Counted from the first letter of the stretch, positions 11,084 through 22,795 are shown. The stretch is DNA of 64,000 bases from Capillidium heterosporum (GCA_016630905.1 WBMQ01000006.1:1550001-1614000), one strand, 5' to 3'. The notes: a model not told the origin generated them from the letters alone. Numbers and translations are program-made.

Positions 11084-12401
11084 TTTTGATGTTTCTAAAT
11101 ATTGACAAAGACAGGTAATTCGGTCAAGTTGATCCGGTACTCAACACATCTATGGATCACAAAGTTCAAATTAGGTAATCTCAGTTTGGAACAAGCTTCT
11201 ATATATACTCATTTTATAGTAACTGGTATCCTTTATATTCCCCTAATTTGAAATACTTATACTCTTTAATTAGTATGAGCTAACATTAGATATCCATCCT
11301 AAATGTTCAGACGAGTTCCATAAAGTAAGCCAAGGGGAAATTGGAAAAAGGCGTTATATATCAGTCTATGGTAGTTTGCGCTTTTTGAAGCGGATAGTCT
11401 AGGCTGCTTGTGCTAATGGCATGGCTTTACAGTATATACATATTTCGAATAGCAATCCTGGAGTCTTTCAAAACCTATACCCAATAACAGGAGTTAACGG
11501 CAGTATAAGTTCTATCTAGCAATCTTGGTAAAGAGGTATCAAATTCCTATATAAAGTATCCTAGAAAACTAATCAAAATTATGGTAATTGGATGACTTAT
11601 CATAAAGGAACATATCACCCAAATTTGCAATTGGCATGATATATAAGGAAATATCATCCTGTGTTCCGGCATGAATTTCAGAACGAGGACCTTGACCAAC
11701 AGGATAATTTGCTTATGAATTGAGAGCCGACATAAGTCATCTATGTCTTAGATTTCGATGGGATTCATCAGAAGGAAAAAAGGAGGGTTTGGTAGCTATA
11801 TATTACTATATTTTTGTGGAAATCACATTAATTGAATATACTGCTACAGCATTTTCACAACTAAAAGTTATAAATGCGTGAGTTAGGAACACGATTTGAT
11901 GCATTTTGATAATGAGTACTATAAGAATGAAAAACAACAGCACTGTAACCTAAATTAGATAAAAAGTGATGGATATATAGCTTTCTTTATTTATACTCTT
12001 TGAAACTAAATAATACATGGGAACAGATTTCTGGAAGTTTTTAGCACAAATCAAGATTATATAGGCACATATTTTAAATATTGATTTGCACTTAATATGG
12101 GTTTCAAAGTACAGTATATTTTTAATCCACCGTATGAAATAAAGTTCAAGTGACACAATTAAATGCATTATATAAGTATGTTAGAATTTACTACAGTTTC
12201 TAATATTTAAAATTTCCAAGAGGAATAGCAACGTTATTACAGATACTTGTATAAAATCCTATTATAGATTTCAATCTGTGCCATTAAACGAGTTTCTGGA
12301 TTTTCAGTTTGATTTTTCAAATATGCATTAAATATATCACATATATAATAATTAACTTCTTTTCACTTAAAATTTTTGTATATAAAATCTAAAATATTTA
12401 T
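11084..12401. other. Intergenic, no gene seen
   Basis: AT-rich region of 1.3 kb between two reverse-strand genes. A 72-codon reverse frame at 11950-12168 has no coding character (Ile/Tyr/Lys-rich, AT-driven). Confidence 0.45.
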
Positions 12402-13041
12402 TTAGATATCCAATGCTACTTCAACAGCATCCTCGAACCGATCCTGACCCCAAAAAAAGTCGGAGCTGTTGTTTACTGTGAATGAAGGAGCTCCAAACAT
12501 CCCCAAGTCGATAGCTTGTTGCGTATTGCTGACAACCTTAAGTTTCCAATCCTCATTGGTATCTACCTCCTTCAAAATATTCTCCGCTTCACTACCTAAA
12601 CCGACATTGACCAGTACTGTCTTCAAAGTTGCATTGTCACCAATATCTTGTCCATTAACCCAAGCTGCTACAAAGATCTGCTCTAAAAAGCTAAGCTGAA
12701 TTTCTAAATTAAATTTCTCTATCAAATATGTTGAAATAACTAGAGCTTTCATCGATGGTAAGGGGAACTGAGCTGGAAAGCTGATGGTGATATCTAATTT
12801 TTTAGCTTGTCGGACTGAGGTCATTGCGTAAGTAAGCTCGCTTCTGCTCCATGGTTAGAGTTGGAATTCCGCCAAGGCCTATACCTTTAAATAGCTGTAG
12901 TAAGCTGATTGGCTTCAGTTCTAAATTCAAGGTAGACGATCCGTTAGCTTTGTATAGTCTGACTAGCTTTATGGCAGCTAAGAATGAGTAGGGACTGGCT
13001 AATTCGTACCAGAAAGTTAACTTTGGGTTGGTAGGGCTCAT
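12402..13041 (-). CDS. DsbA-family / GST-kappa-like oxidoreductase (frame interrupted once)
   Basis: Family PF01323 covers thioredoxin-fold enzymes including GST kappa and 2-hydroxychromene-2-carboxylate isomerase, which act on or with glutathione. Visible hallmarks: N-terminal FWYELASPYSFLA with the active-site serine region, GGIPTLTMEQKRAYLRNDL, and C-terminal LGMFGAPSFTV followed by FFWGQDR. The frame from the ATG at 13041 stops at 12802; the rest is in the +1 frame. Dropping one base around 12816 gives DLVRQAKKLDITISFP and a 639-nt gene (212 residues), the normal family length. No intron boundary explains the shift. A TATA-like CTATATAAAG lies about 40 bases upstream (13081-13090, reverse). 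Substrate cannot be told from sequence. Confidence 0.75.
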
Positions 13042-14145
13042 TTGATGTTTCTTTAATTTTTAGCTTGATAGCCTTTGACTCTTTATATAGATTTGTTACA
13101 CAGTTCGTTTGAACAAATATCGGATATAAATGGCATGTAGGATTATCGTATACAATTAACAGGGACCTTTACAAAGTTACTATTAATGGTATATCGATAC
13201 GATTCTACTCTACTTAGCGTTGTGATTTTCATCAAAATACTTGAGCTTAGAGAATTTGAGTGATATAATACTATTCGGTAAGGATAAACTCAATGTTCGG
13301 TGGTACTATATCCGTACGGTATCGGGTTGCTTGAGGATATATATAGCTGTATATTTTTGCCATGTGCAAAAGTGGTTTAGTATAAAGAGTATTGTAATAG
13401 GTATACTATTTCTTATGATACATCTATTATGATCGAGTTTATCTTGAAATATATGTAGAGCGTCAATTTCGGTTTAATTAAGTAATTTTTCTTCTAGTTA
13501 CATTGAGTCTAAGACTAAAATTTAATCTTTATTGGTTGAAAGTAGATGGAAATTACGATTCTATTACAAAAAATCAAATGGATAGCTCATCCAATAACTG
13601 TCATCTATGTGATTCAAAATATACTTTATTGGGCCTAACAGAAAGGAAATGCGATGTCGGCTAGCTCATAGAAATAGAATAAGGTTACTTAGGTAAGCTT
13701 TCGTTAGTAAGGTTTCTAATTAAAATTCGAGTTTAATTTACTTTTCAAGTGTTTTTGATATCAAAATTTCGATACTTTAAGGGCGCAACCATTTAAAACA
13801 AAATTTTCAAATGTCAAAAGAATATACTCGATTAAAGCACAATGCGAATACTGACTAGTATCTAAAGAAATGGTCTAAAGGGTTATAGTGCCGATAATTG
13901 AAGGGCATGTTTATAGCTTTATAGGCTAGCCGACTTTCTGAACCTACCAGCCATAGTCAAGGCAAAGAGAGAAGCTATCCTACAAGTAACTATTCCTTTA
14001 CCATTTTTTAGTTTTATTTATATATTATGAATTTGTATATGCTATATTCATTTTGAACGTATTTAATGTAAATGTTTTTAAAATATTTTAAAAACAATTA
14101 GAGATGTTTATTAAAGCTTATATTACTGCAGGTAAAAGTAGGCAA
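13042..14145. other. Intergenic, no gene seen
   Basis: A 1.1-kb AT-rich spacer holding the DsbA-like promoter and the receptor's 3' region. A forward 63-codon frame at 13241-13432 starts on a non-ATG codon and looks non-coding. Confidence 0.45.
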
Positions 14146-15146
14146 CTAGCTAGAACTAATGGTCGCATTGGAAGCTCGCTCATTTAGAACGATCTCTCCA
14201 TTAACCTTACGGAGCGGATTAATCCTATCGGCCAACTCCTTCAACAGTGTATACGTCTGTTCATGTAGAAAAGTAGAGTTAAACAGTTGGAAATGTTCAA
14301 GGACATGATACATATAGACGAGATAGAATCTTCAAGCATACTTCGGACCTTTTGCGTCGAAAACTCCTTAGCTATTATGATGAGGATGGGTAGCATGTTG
14401 AAGTTATAGATGAAAACGATGAGCAATACCTTGAAGGTAAGTTTGTAGATCCGCTGACTCGAAAATTTGGTCAACAAGTCTTTGGAGTAACCTAAATTTT
14501 TACCATAAAACTTGATCTTCTGATAGTGTGAATACAGAAGTAGTGGGTAACAGACATTTAAAATTAACAGAGCGCCTAAGAGCCATACAATTATTGTCAC
14601 TAGCAAGATCTTTGTAAACCAATTCTCGGTCGTTGGACTGGGGAAGAAGTACCTGCCTAAAGGTAGCCTAATGAAATCGTCCAATAGATATACCGTCATT
14701 ACCAAAACTGTTACTAGAATTTCGATAGCGGCGAAACTTATGTACCAGGATTTTGAATTTATACGTATCTTCAAGAAATTGGCACAAAACCTGATCAACG
14801 TCAGATAAACTACACATAGGATCGAAGTCCCTATCAACAGTAAGGTGACTATACCATCAGCCTTGCCGAAATTTCTATCACTAAACGCTTTGTCGTAACC
14901 TACAATGGAAGTTGCCAGCAACTGGATCAGCTTATAAATCAGCATTGTGGCATCACTTATTGTCAACATTATCGCAAACTTCATATCAATCTGCTTCAAC
15001 CCCTGCTTCCGGATCAAATAGATGGATAGGACACATAGTAATAGACTTACAACTTCTACGACAACTATCGTATCTCGTGTTATGGCCAGCAGACTTTGGC
15101 GCTGTGTGAAGTCTTCCAGGTATCCTTCAACTTCGAATTGAGACAT
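14146..15146 (-). CDS. Heptahelical (GPCR-like) receptor; C-tail frameshifted
   Basis: The 301-residue frame from the ATG at 15146 shows seven hydrophobic segments in order, roughly residues 25-46, 56-80, 95-118, 131-155, 176-204, 235-257 and 272-295. The third is followed by an Arg (LIRF) and the seventh ends in NCLTLLFYMN, suggesting a rhodopsin-like layout. There is no cleavable signal peptide. The frame stops at 14241, but the next frame continues open with coding character (TLLKELADRINPLRKVNGEI, then VLNERAS) to a stop at 14146-14148. One lost base near 14262 would join them into about 333 residues, so the cytoplasmic tail is probably longer than the literal frame. Ligand and G protein unknown. 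TATA-like CTATAAAAAG at 15225-15234 on this strand. Confidence 0.7.
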
Positions 15147-15937
15147 CAGATCTTGAAAATAAACCTACGAAAATTTCGAGAACTTTGACTTTCCTCCATT
15201 TATGTACCTATTAGCTAGAGTCTCCTTTTTATAGCCCACTATTCCTTAAATCTCCTTTATAGCATTGACTTATTGTAATTGGGAACTGGACTTTAATGTC
15301 TTTGTAGCATTTCTTTATTACATGTAGGAACCGCATCTCCTTTATGGAGTACGAGGTGATTTATTAAAGTTTTGAAGCTTTAGGTACCAATCATAACTGA
15401 CACATTATATCGGTACTGCCTGTCAAAAGTATTACTGATGATCCTTTTAACATATAAAGATCCATAGAAGAGAGATATTTTCCAGTTCCCATTCCAATTT
15501 TTAGATAGCTATTTTAAGTATAGCTATTCCTTTTGGAAGCTAGTAACAAGGATATCATTGTTAGGTGTAAATCATTAGATTGTATAGGATTTTTGACACT
15601 GATATTGGATCATTGGATGTAAGTTCTTGGAAAAGTAGTTTTATATTATATGCATGTTAATTAAAGTATACCATCACAAAGAACGGTTGTCTTTTCAATA
15701 TGTTCATTCCCTTTTTCACCGTAACGAAAGCAGTTATTTGATAAATTGTATTTTAAGTTTAGAAATCCAATTATATAGATGCTCCATACTTTACTACATC
15801 AAACAAAGGAATCCATTTATATGAGGGATATAAACCGAATATTTCAATTAACGTCATATAGTGTTTCAATACAACACAAATTACATACAGCTTACTTAAC
15901 ACTACATATACAAATAAATAACTTTATTATAAATACA
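15147..15937. other. Intergenic, no gene seen
   Basis: Spacer holding the receptor promoter and the 3' end of the kinase gene. No reading frame of interest. The boundary between indel-bearing and clean genes falls in this interval. Confidence 0.45.
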
Positions 15938-18278
15938 TTAATTAATTAGTCGCTTCAACATATTTTTAAGGTCCCCCAACTTATGTAAATCACCTACCAG
16001 GCATTCGATTAGCAACCAGCTACCATTGCTATTGTTCAAGACATTGAAGTTGCTATTAGGTATAGCGATCTCCAACTTGAAGAAGCAAGTCAAATTGTCG
16101 TCATCTACTACTACCATCTCCTTGTTACTACTACTATCTTTCAAGTTAGTGTACAAGTCGTCGTTGAAGTTGAAGATCAGACTGGGTTTATATTGGCATA
16201 AATACTGACAGTTGTTGGTGGAGTTTGCCTTTTTGAATAAAAGACCTAGTTTTAGTAAGGACAACTCGAGTTTCAACTTGAGGGTTTGAGGTGAGAGGTT
16301 GGATTTTAGCAAGGGCTTGAGTTGGATCGATGACTTTATCGTTAACTTGCGGAAATTGTTCTTGCTGCTTTCGGGCTTTTTCGATGGTAAGGTTGATGCT
16401 GGTATTGGTGGAGATGATGGATCCAATTTTATCAGCTTGTAGTTCAACTTAGATATTAGAGATGGCTTTTTACTGTGAGTACATTTAGTCGTACTGCTGT
16501 CCTTGGTAGCTTGGGTGAAGTTAGTGTCGGCTAACTCCAACTCTACGAACTTTGTCTCCATATCTTGAACTTTGGTATCTCCGTCGCTGTCATCATCGTT
16601 GGCAAAGTCCATAGCTTTAAGTTGTAGCTTCAGCTTGTTGATCGAGTTCAGGCTTTGGATCTTGTTTTCTATAGACGTCAGCCTTGACCGCTTACTAACT
16701 TTGAAGTTAATCTTGCGACTTATTAGCTTTCGATACACTTTCCTTGAGTTCAAGCTTAAAGTCCAGTCCAGGTTGTCGTCCCCACATCCATCATCGATCG
16801 TGCCATCGTCCTTAGCGTTGCTACAGTTGAAGTTGATATTCATCTTGTTGGTCAGTAGACTGTAAAGCGCTACGTTGGGGCAGTTTCTACACATTACCTT
16901 GCCGTCGTTGCAGTCCCACCCTTGCTCCTTCTCCGTTATCAAGCTTTTGAGTATGGTCAGCTTAGGTAAATTCTGTAGCCTGGCCATCTCTTCGATGATG
17001 AAATCGTCCAAGTTTAAAGGCAAGTTTATCGGATCTAGAGCTGGAAACTTTAAATTGAACTTGGCACTGTTACGTAGTTCGTAACTTTTGGTAAGGAAGG
17101 GGTGGTTCAAAATCATCGATGTTGTTATCCGAGTCTCCGGGTTGGGATCTAGACATAGCCGTATAAGGTCCCTACATGCTTTACAATAAAAATATACTTG
17201 TGAGGATTTAGTTGAAAATAAGTTAAATTACTTGGGGATAAGTTGGGTGGGTAGTTGACTTGGGAATGTAGGATCTTGAAATAGTTGGGTGGGTACCTGG
17301 GGTCTCCAAACGGTAGTTTTCCGGTAACCATGGTGAAAAGTACGACCCCTACAAAGGATTGGTTATTCATATCGATTATATTTTTTACCTAAAGACCAAA
17401 CGTCAACTTCCGGGCCTAAAATAAGATTCAAAATGTATAAGCATTTTAGTATTATTAAAGTAGTTACCTGTATAGCTGATTCCTTTTAAAATTTCGGGGG
17501 AAGTATAGGGTAAAGTCCCACACGAGGTTTTCAATTTGTTACGTAGGTCAAAGAAGTTGGCTAAACCAAAGTCGATTATATAGAGCCGGTCCTTGTTATC
17601 CACCATTATATTTTCAATTTTTATATCCCTATGGACTACCGCGTAATGGTGGCAGTACGCTATATATATATCAGTACGAGTCCTAATTAGCATAGCTACC
17701 TATAGCATTGACGATCTGGTAAAAGTATAAACTAGCTTTCACCTCATCCAGCCCTTTCTTGCCAATCCTATTGGAAAGTTGATCTCCATCTACATACTCG
17801 AATATTAGGTAGTAGTTTAGCTTTGATACCCTAAAGTCTATCAATTTGACAATGTTGGGATGGTCCAATAGTTTGGATAGATTCGTCTCTCGCAGTATGC
17901 GATCCTTCAGCTGCCTGCTACGCCCTTGCGATAAATTTTTGTTGGTGTTATAACTGCTTGTCTCGGTGGTGGTAGTGGCAGTGCCTAGTGGATTCTGGTA
18001 GCGGTACAGTCGTTCTACTGCTTTAATCGCTACCTAAAATATCAACATTTTAGTACATATATATTAAATCAAGTTACTTTTTGACCGGTCAGGTGAGATA
18101 CCGCCAACTTTACTCTGCCGTAGCTACCCTGCCCTATAGTTTTGATAATCTTGTAGTCGATCAAAGTGGGTACGAACTTGGTTGCTGGTAGATCATCCAA
18201 GTTATAGACTATCGGGTTTCGTCGCTTCATACCTTTCTTTATCTGTTTGAGACGGTAGGTCATTGTCGAATTGTACAA
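15938..18278 (-). CDS. Kin1-like Ser/Thr protein kinase (CAMK group)
   Basis: Six exons: 18278-18078, 18033-17700, 17659-17468, 17415-17389 (27 nt), 17348-17232, 17178-15938. Introns are 40-53 nt and all phases agree, giving 703 residues. Kinase landmarks in order: glycine loop IGQGSYGRV, VAIKAVERL (catalytic Lys), ILRETNLSKLLDHPNIVKLI, FEYVDGDQL, VHRDIKIENIM (catalytic loop), IDFGLANFFD (DFG), SCGTLPYTSPEIL, SYTGPEVDVWSLGVVLFTMV and RDLIRLCLDPNPETRITTSMIL. The FDLR-LKTSCGTL and TGPEVDVWS runs resemble fungal Kin1/MARK kinases, which act in polarity and exocytosis. The αB-side insert (TATTTTETSSYNTNKN) is unusual. The 380-residue C-terminus is Ser/Lys/Leu-rich with a small Cys cluster (DCNDGKVMCRNCPN); I see no KA1 domain. 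Confidence 0.85.
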
Positions 18279-19575
18279 TATAAGCTATATACTGTAGCTA
18301 GAATTGTAAGCTTGTTGAATAAATTTTGTATGGTATTTAATTAAAGAATTTTAGGGAAAAAGCATATTTAATTTTTTTACAAAGAGATGTAAAGTATACT
18401 GTGATGTTTCTAAAATCTCAATAGGGATTTCTACAGTATACTTCTTTCCCATCTCCCTGTTACGGTTGAGAATTTAAAAGTTCAAACTGGGTTAAATCAT
18501 AGTGCTTGAAATTTTCGTAAACTTTAGCTTGGGATGGTGATACTCCAATGTCGTTGAAAGCTTCTTAGAGCTGGGGTAGCTTTTGAATAGAGTGGGTCCA
18601 AGGTAACTTTTCATCTCCGGGAAAATTATAGGTCTTGAAAATCAAAAAATCGATTATTGACACTACTCAACCTTTAGAGTACATAGAGTTATTTATGATT
18701 TGTAATATTTCAAGGTCTATAGATTGTTGAAGGTAAATTTAAGAAGCATAGCTTTGACTTGATATACGAAATACTATATTTGTACTTCTTTCATAGAATG
18801 TTAGAGCTTTATGGGCGATTTACTGATACTAATCTGCATAATTAAATTGCTTTATAAATCTAAGCAAACTAGAAACAAGAAGGTTGCAAGAAAATTTTAA
18901 TAAGCTAGGCAAAGGCAATATAAACAAGATCAAGGTGGTTTAAATAAGCGTATGTGCTATCCCAGGAGAATCCCAAGTCTTGACAAGTGGAAGTTTTTTA
19001 ATAAGAGCTTTTTATATCTATTTAGTGCGACCAAACATTTATAAAGAATGTGTTTTGTTCACTTTTTGATAGGCAGCTTTAAAGATATCAATTCCTCTAA
19101 CATAGTTTGAAATAGTACTGATTCTCATTACCATCGTCAACATATCAAAGTGTCCTTTTTAATAAGGGGTATATTCCCATCACTATATAGTTGTTGAAGG
19201 AAGTAGATTAGTATTCTTTCAATAGTTTGGATACAAAGCTTGTGAAGCGAATAAGTTGCAATTGATAAAAACTTTCATCAGCAAGACATATTTTCAGTAA
19301 GTTATACTAAGAATTTACTAAACGAAAGGCAGTAATGATTTGTCAGAGGATTCTTACTTTTTATACTGTCATAATTTTAAAAATATTTCTTGGCATTGGT
19401 TAGCTAATGTTCCTAAATATATTGCAGAGCCTCCATCCAATTAAACTAGCGAATAGTTTAATTTATTAAACATCTATTTTGAAAAAGTAGATAGATTTAC
19501 TAATGCTTCTTGCTTTCTTTTTACTTCTACTCTCCTAGTCAAGCTTTCGATCACCTTTTCTTTACCTCCTTGAAG
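18279..19575. other. Divergent intergenic region
   Basis: A 1.3-kb AT-rich region upstream of both the kinase and the kelch gene. No reading frame or RNA gene recognised. Part of the segment just before 19576 is repeated upstream of the decayed kelch copy near 21400. Confidence 0.45.
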
Positions 19576-21183
19576 ATGTTCGAACCGAAAAAGCCCAAAA
19601 ACATCATAGTCAAGCTACTCCTCATAGTTTACTTTACATTTTACATATCATTTTTACTAGTTAACTTCGTCATGATCAGGAGAGATACTGCTGACAGACC
19701 TGTCAGACGGAGTCTATCTCAATTTTATAGGTACAGGTTTTTTGAATTGAAAGAGAAGGGCTCGATAGTTGGGATCAAAGCAAATCAAACTTTGCATGCT
19801 GTCGATTTCTTTACGCTAAGCTATAGTGATTATTACGGAGTTCAGAGTCACAAAGACGATAATTATACGCTAAACTTTAGTTTACAAAGACATAACAGGT
19901 GGTCTAATCAAGAAAACTATAGCAGCTGGTCTAACCAAGATATTGAGTTTACGGTTTGTCCCCCAAGCTATTCATATTCTGACTATTCCAAGTATAAATG
20001 CTACTATGGAATTAACTTCTCACAACTCTTACCTTTATATATCCAGAAGGAAACCACGAAGGTGCCAATAAATCCAAGTTTCACAGTAAGCATCGAAGAT
20101 TACAATTCATTTCTAATACATGGTGGAATCTATCCGATGACCAACAATTCAGAATTATTTGGAACCAATAACGATTTATTTTACAATTCCACCTATTTAA
20201 CTCACGGCTTCCTATTCATTTTGAATCCCATTTCAAGTATGTTTAGTAGAAGTATAATTGAAGGACCACATCTATCAGACCATTATATAACTTCATTCGA
20301 CGGAAAAGTATACCTGATAGGTGGGTACAATCACATCACTAAAAAAATTTCAAGCCTTGACACCATTCCGTTTTATAACCTTTACAATAAAACTTGGGGC
20401 TTAAAAGAGACCTATGGAGAGAGGCCAAGTGGACTTTTAAGCGCCAGACATATGAAGGAGGGGCATCTAGTATACTTATTTGATAGTAGCTGCGATTACT
20501 CAACCAACCTGCCCTGTATAAATCCACTGTTTAGTTTCAACATGTTAACATTCGAGTGGAAAAGATTCGATTTCTCAATACTTAAAATGGCGTACCTAGG
20601 CTCAACCTTCGATTATTACGGTCGATTCTATATCTTTGGTACGCTAAATAATGGGAGTATAGCAGGCTACCACCTTAATCTAACCACTCTAGATGCAACC
20701 AGTTTAACATATAATCCACATTATTTAGAGTATAGTTATGACTACAGGTATAATGAATATTCTGGTGTTGGTTTTTTTATATCGTTTGTAGTTGGATATA
20801 TTTTACTGGGGATCGTCAGCCTTGCAATATTCGTTTTGATTGTTATCTACCTTAGATCATTGTTTAGTAAGATAAGGATCGAAATCAATTTGGATGGTCC
20901 TATAAAGTTGCAAGCTGAATTACTGTGGTCCAATCCAACAGTATCCCCTTCCAATATCATCAACTCAGAGTTTAATACAAGCCAGATGTTCGACCTAAAA
21001 CAACCTGAGATTGGAAACATACAATGCAGCTTAAATCAACCGTCTACAAGTAAGAAATCTATTTATGATATCCATAGTATTCAAGTTAGTATGGACTCTG
21101 AAAGTAAATCAAATGTAGATCTGGATAAGACCTTGGTATTGGATGATCACCTCTATGTAAGTAAAGATTTGAAGGATGTCTGA
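19576..21183 (+). CDS. Kelch-type membrane protein with two transmembrane segments
   Basis: Single exon of 535 residues from the ATG MFEPKKPKN; the open frame extends 5' only through a non-ATG codon. Layout: short basic N-terminus, first membrane segment (IIVKLLLIVYFTFYISFLLV), an Asn/Tyr/Ser-rich ectodomain with several N-x-S/T sites, second membrane segment (GFFISFVVGYILLGIVSLAI), then a roughly 110-residue cytoplasmic tail. The ectodomain has kelch-like blades: VYLIGGYNH...IPFYNLYNKTW, LVYLFDSSC, LFSFNMLTFEWKR, FYIFGTLNNGSIAGYHLN. Cysteines at SCDYSTNLPC may pair. The tail contains ELLWSNPTVSPSNIINSEFN then TSQMFD, almost unchanged in the broken copy at 6580-8137, so it likely binds something. 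Function unknown; a surface or wall-sensing role is inference. Confidence 0.75.
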   Translation: MFEPKKPKNIIVKLLLIVYFTFYISFLLVNFVMIRRDTADRPVRRSLSQFYRYRFFELKEKGSIVGIKANQTLHAVDFFTLSYSDYYGVQSHKDDNYTLNFSLQRHNRWSNQENYSSWSNQDIEFTVCPPSYSYSDYSKYKCYYGINFSQLLPLYIQKETTKVPINPSFTVSIEDYNSFLIHGGIYPMTNNSELFGTNNDLFYNSTYLTHGFLFILNPISSMFSRSIIEGPHLSDHYITSFDGKVYLIGGYNHITKKISSLDTIPFYNLYNKTWGLKETYGERPSGLLSARHMKEGHLVYLFDSSCDYSTNLPCINPLFSFNMLTFEWKRFDFSILKMAYLGSTFDYYGRFYIFGTLNNGSIAGYHLNLTTLDATSLTYNPHYLEYSYDYRYNEYSGVGFFISFVVGYILLGIVSLAIFVLIVIYLRSLFSKIRIEINLDGPIKLQAELLWSNPTVSPSNIINSEFNTSQMFDLKQPEIGNIQCSLNQPSTSKKSIYDIHSIQVSMDSESKSNVDLDKTLVLDDHLYVSKDLKDV

Positions 21184-21364
21184 TTTGATACCTGTGGTTG
21201 AGTATGTAGCTAGCAAGTATTTTAAGTAGTATACTTTCACCACATTGTATTAGTTAAACACATAATTTTGTAGTCAAACTTCTATCTCTAAAACTGCTAA
21301 TTGTAGAGCAGATTTATCGTGAGCATTTCTTGATATTTTATAAGTATTGCTTTTAAACATATTT

Positions 21365-21960
21365 CAGTGCTTTTATTCAATTGTATTAAACATACATTAT
21401 AGAAATCTACATAGATTTGACTAGTGCCTTTGATTCTTTAACTCCAGTAGTCCAACTTCAGCTTTAAATCACTTTTTTACTATTTTTATGAGGATATTCA
21501 TATAGAAAGGGACAAGATATATCATAATCAAGCTTTACGCTATAATCTATTTTTTACTCTACAGAATAGTTTCACTAGTTTAAACATACAAGATATCAAC
21601 TTCATCGTATCAATTTTTAAAATCAACTACGGCACTCAGAATTATCGATTTGGCAACTGCGTTATATACTTTTACCCTCAGCCTAATAACAATTGGCAAT
21701 ATGTACTACGATTTAAATCGATCATATATGACTAGGAGGTATATCCATCAGATTCTAGATCTTCAAATTGGGTCAGCTTTGAAAGTAAGTCAAGGATTCA
21801 AACTCAACTTTAATAGTGAAAGGCAATCTCTAGCTAAATAAAAACTTAAAGAAAATATTATTTTATATCTGTAGTTGAATATATAGTTATCTTGTACTTT
21901 AATTGTTGTATTTTCAACACTTTTCATCAATAAAGTCATAAATTTCGCTTATAGTATTGA
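21365..21960 (+). pseudogene. Decayed tandem copy of the kelch membrane gene
   Basis: Directly downstream of the intact gene, 21365-21960 repeats its leader, N-terminal membrane segment and 3' flank in shortened form. The stretch near 21520 (ATCATAATCAAGC followed by TATAATCTATTTTTTACTC) parallels ATCATAGTCAAGC...CATAGTTTACTTTACATTTT at 19600. Around 21740-21790 the sequence recalls the tail of the intact gene (tatatccat...ctttgaaagtaagtcaa), and the downstream flank TATCTGTAGTTGAATATATAG matches ACCTGTGGTTGAGTATGTAG after 21183. Most of the ectodomain is missing. A 63-codon open stretch ends at 21841. Judged by eye, not by alignment software. Confidence 0.5.
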
Positions 21961-22795
21961 GTTGTAGTGAAATTAATAAAAGCGTAGTTTATAGAAATTT
22001 ACACTATTCTTTACTTTGTGACGCATAATATATATATAGCTTTACATAAGCAACACATATTTATATAGTTAGTTTTCTCATAAATTTAGTATACCATCAT
22101 TAGTCTGTTAGTGTTATTATTCCTTATAAATTGTTCAAATATTTACTTTATTTTTGAGCACCAACTCCTCAACTTTGATCTTATCAGAAAAAATCAAAAA
22201 GGCTCATATAAAACAGCTTTTAGAAATACTTATACTTCCTTATTTCAACAAAGCTTAAGTTAAAAAAGTAAATATATTAGAGTGATGTATCTCTTTTAGA
22301 AAAGTTTATAATAGGCTTTAATGGAGCATACAGGAGAATGCTAGAGATATGTTTCAATTTTTCTGGTATTCGCAACATTGTACTAATGTTTGCATAAAAC
22401 ACTATTTGATCAATTGCTAATATATACATATAAAATACAAATGAACTTAATACCTTTTAATTTTAAATATAATTTAAACAGCATGTGAGCATATATATAT
22501 TCAGGAGCTTGATATTGCAAGAAAAAAGATTCTTTGTGAAATATAGCTTCTTTAAAATGAAATCATTTTTGTAGCCTTTCCAATTGGCTCTTTTTTGAAA
22601 AGATATGAAAATACAACTTTCACTTTCTTTCAGAGTCAAGGTCAAGAGTAGGTTGCTATATCGACACCATAGAATCCAACAATAAATATACAAGCTCTTC
22701 GTTCCAAGTATAATACTTTCGCTAATAACGAATACCGGTTGTTGAAATTAGCTAGTAAATCCGATATTCAATCTCAATTAATTTAAAGTGTGTTC
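21961..22795. other. Intergenic upstream of the EAF-like gene
   Basis: AT-rich. The first 100 bases (around 21960-22020) again resemble the leader of the kelch unit, hinting at a further eroded copy. A 76-codon reverse frame at 22463-22693 has no coding character. Confidence 0.35.
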
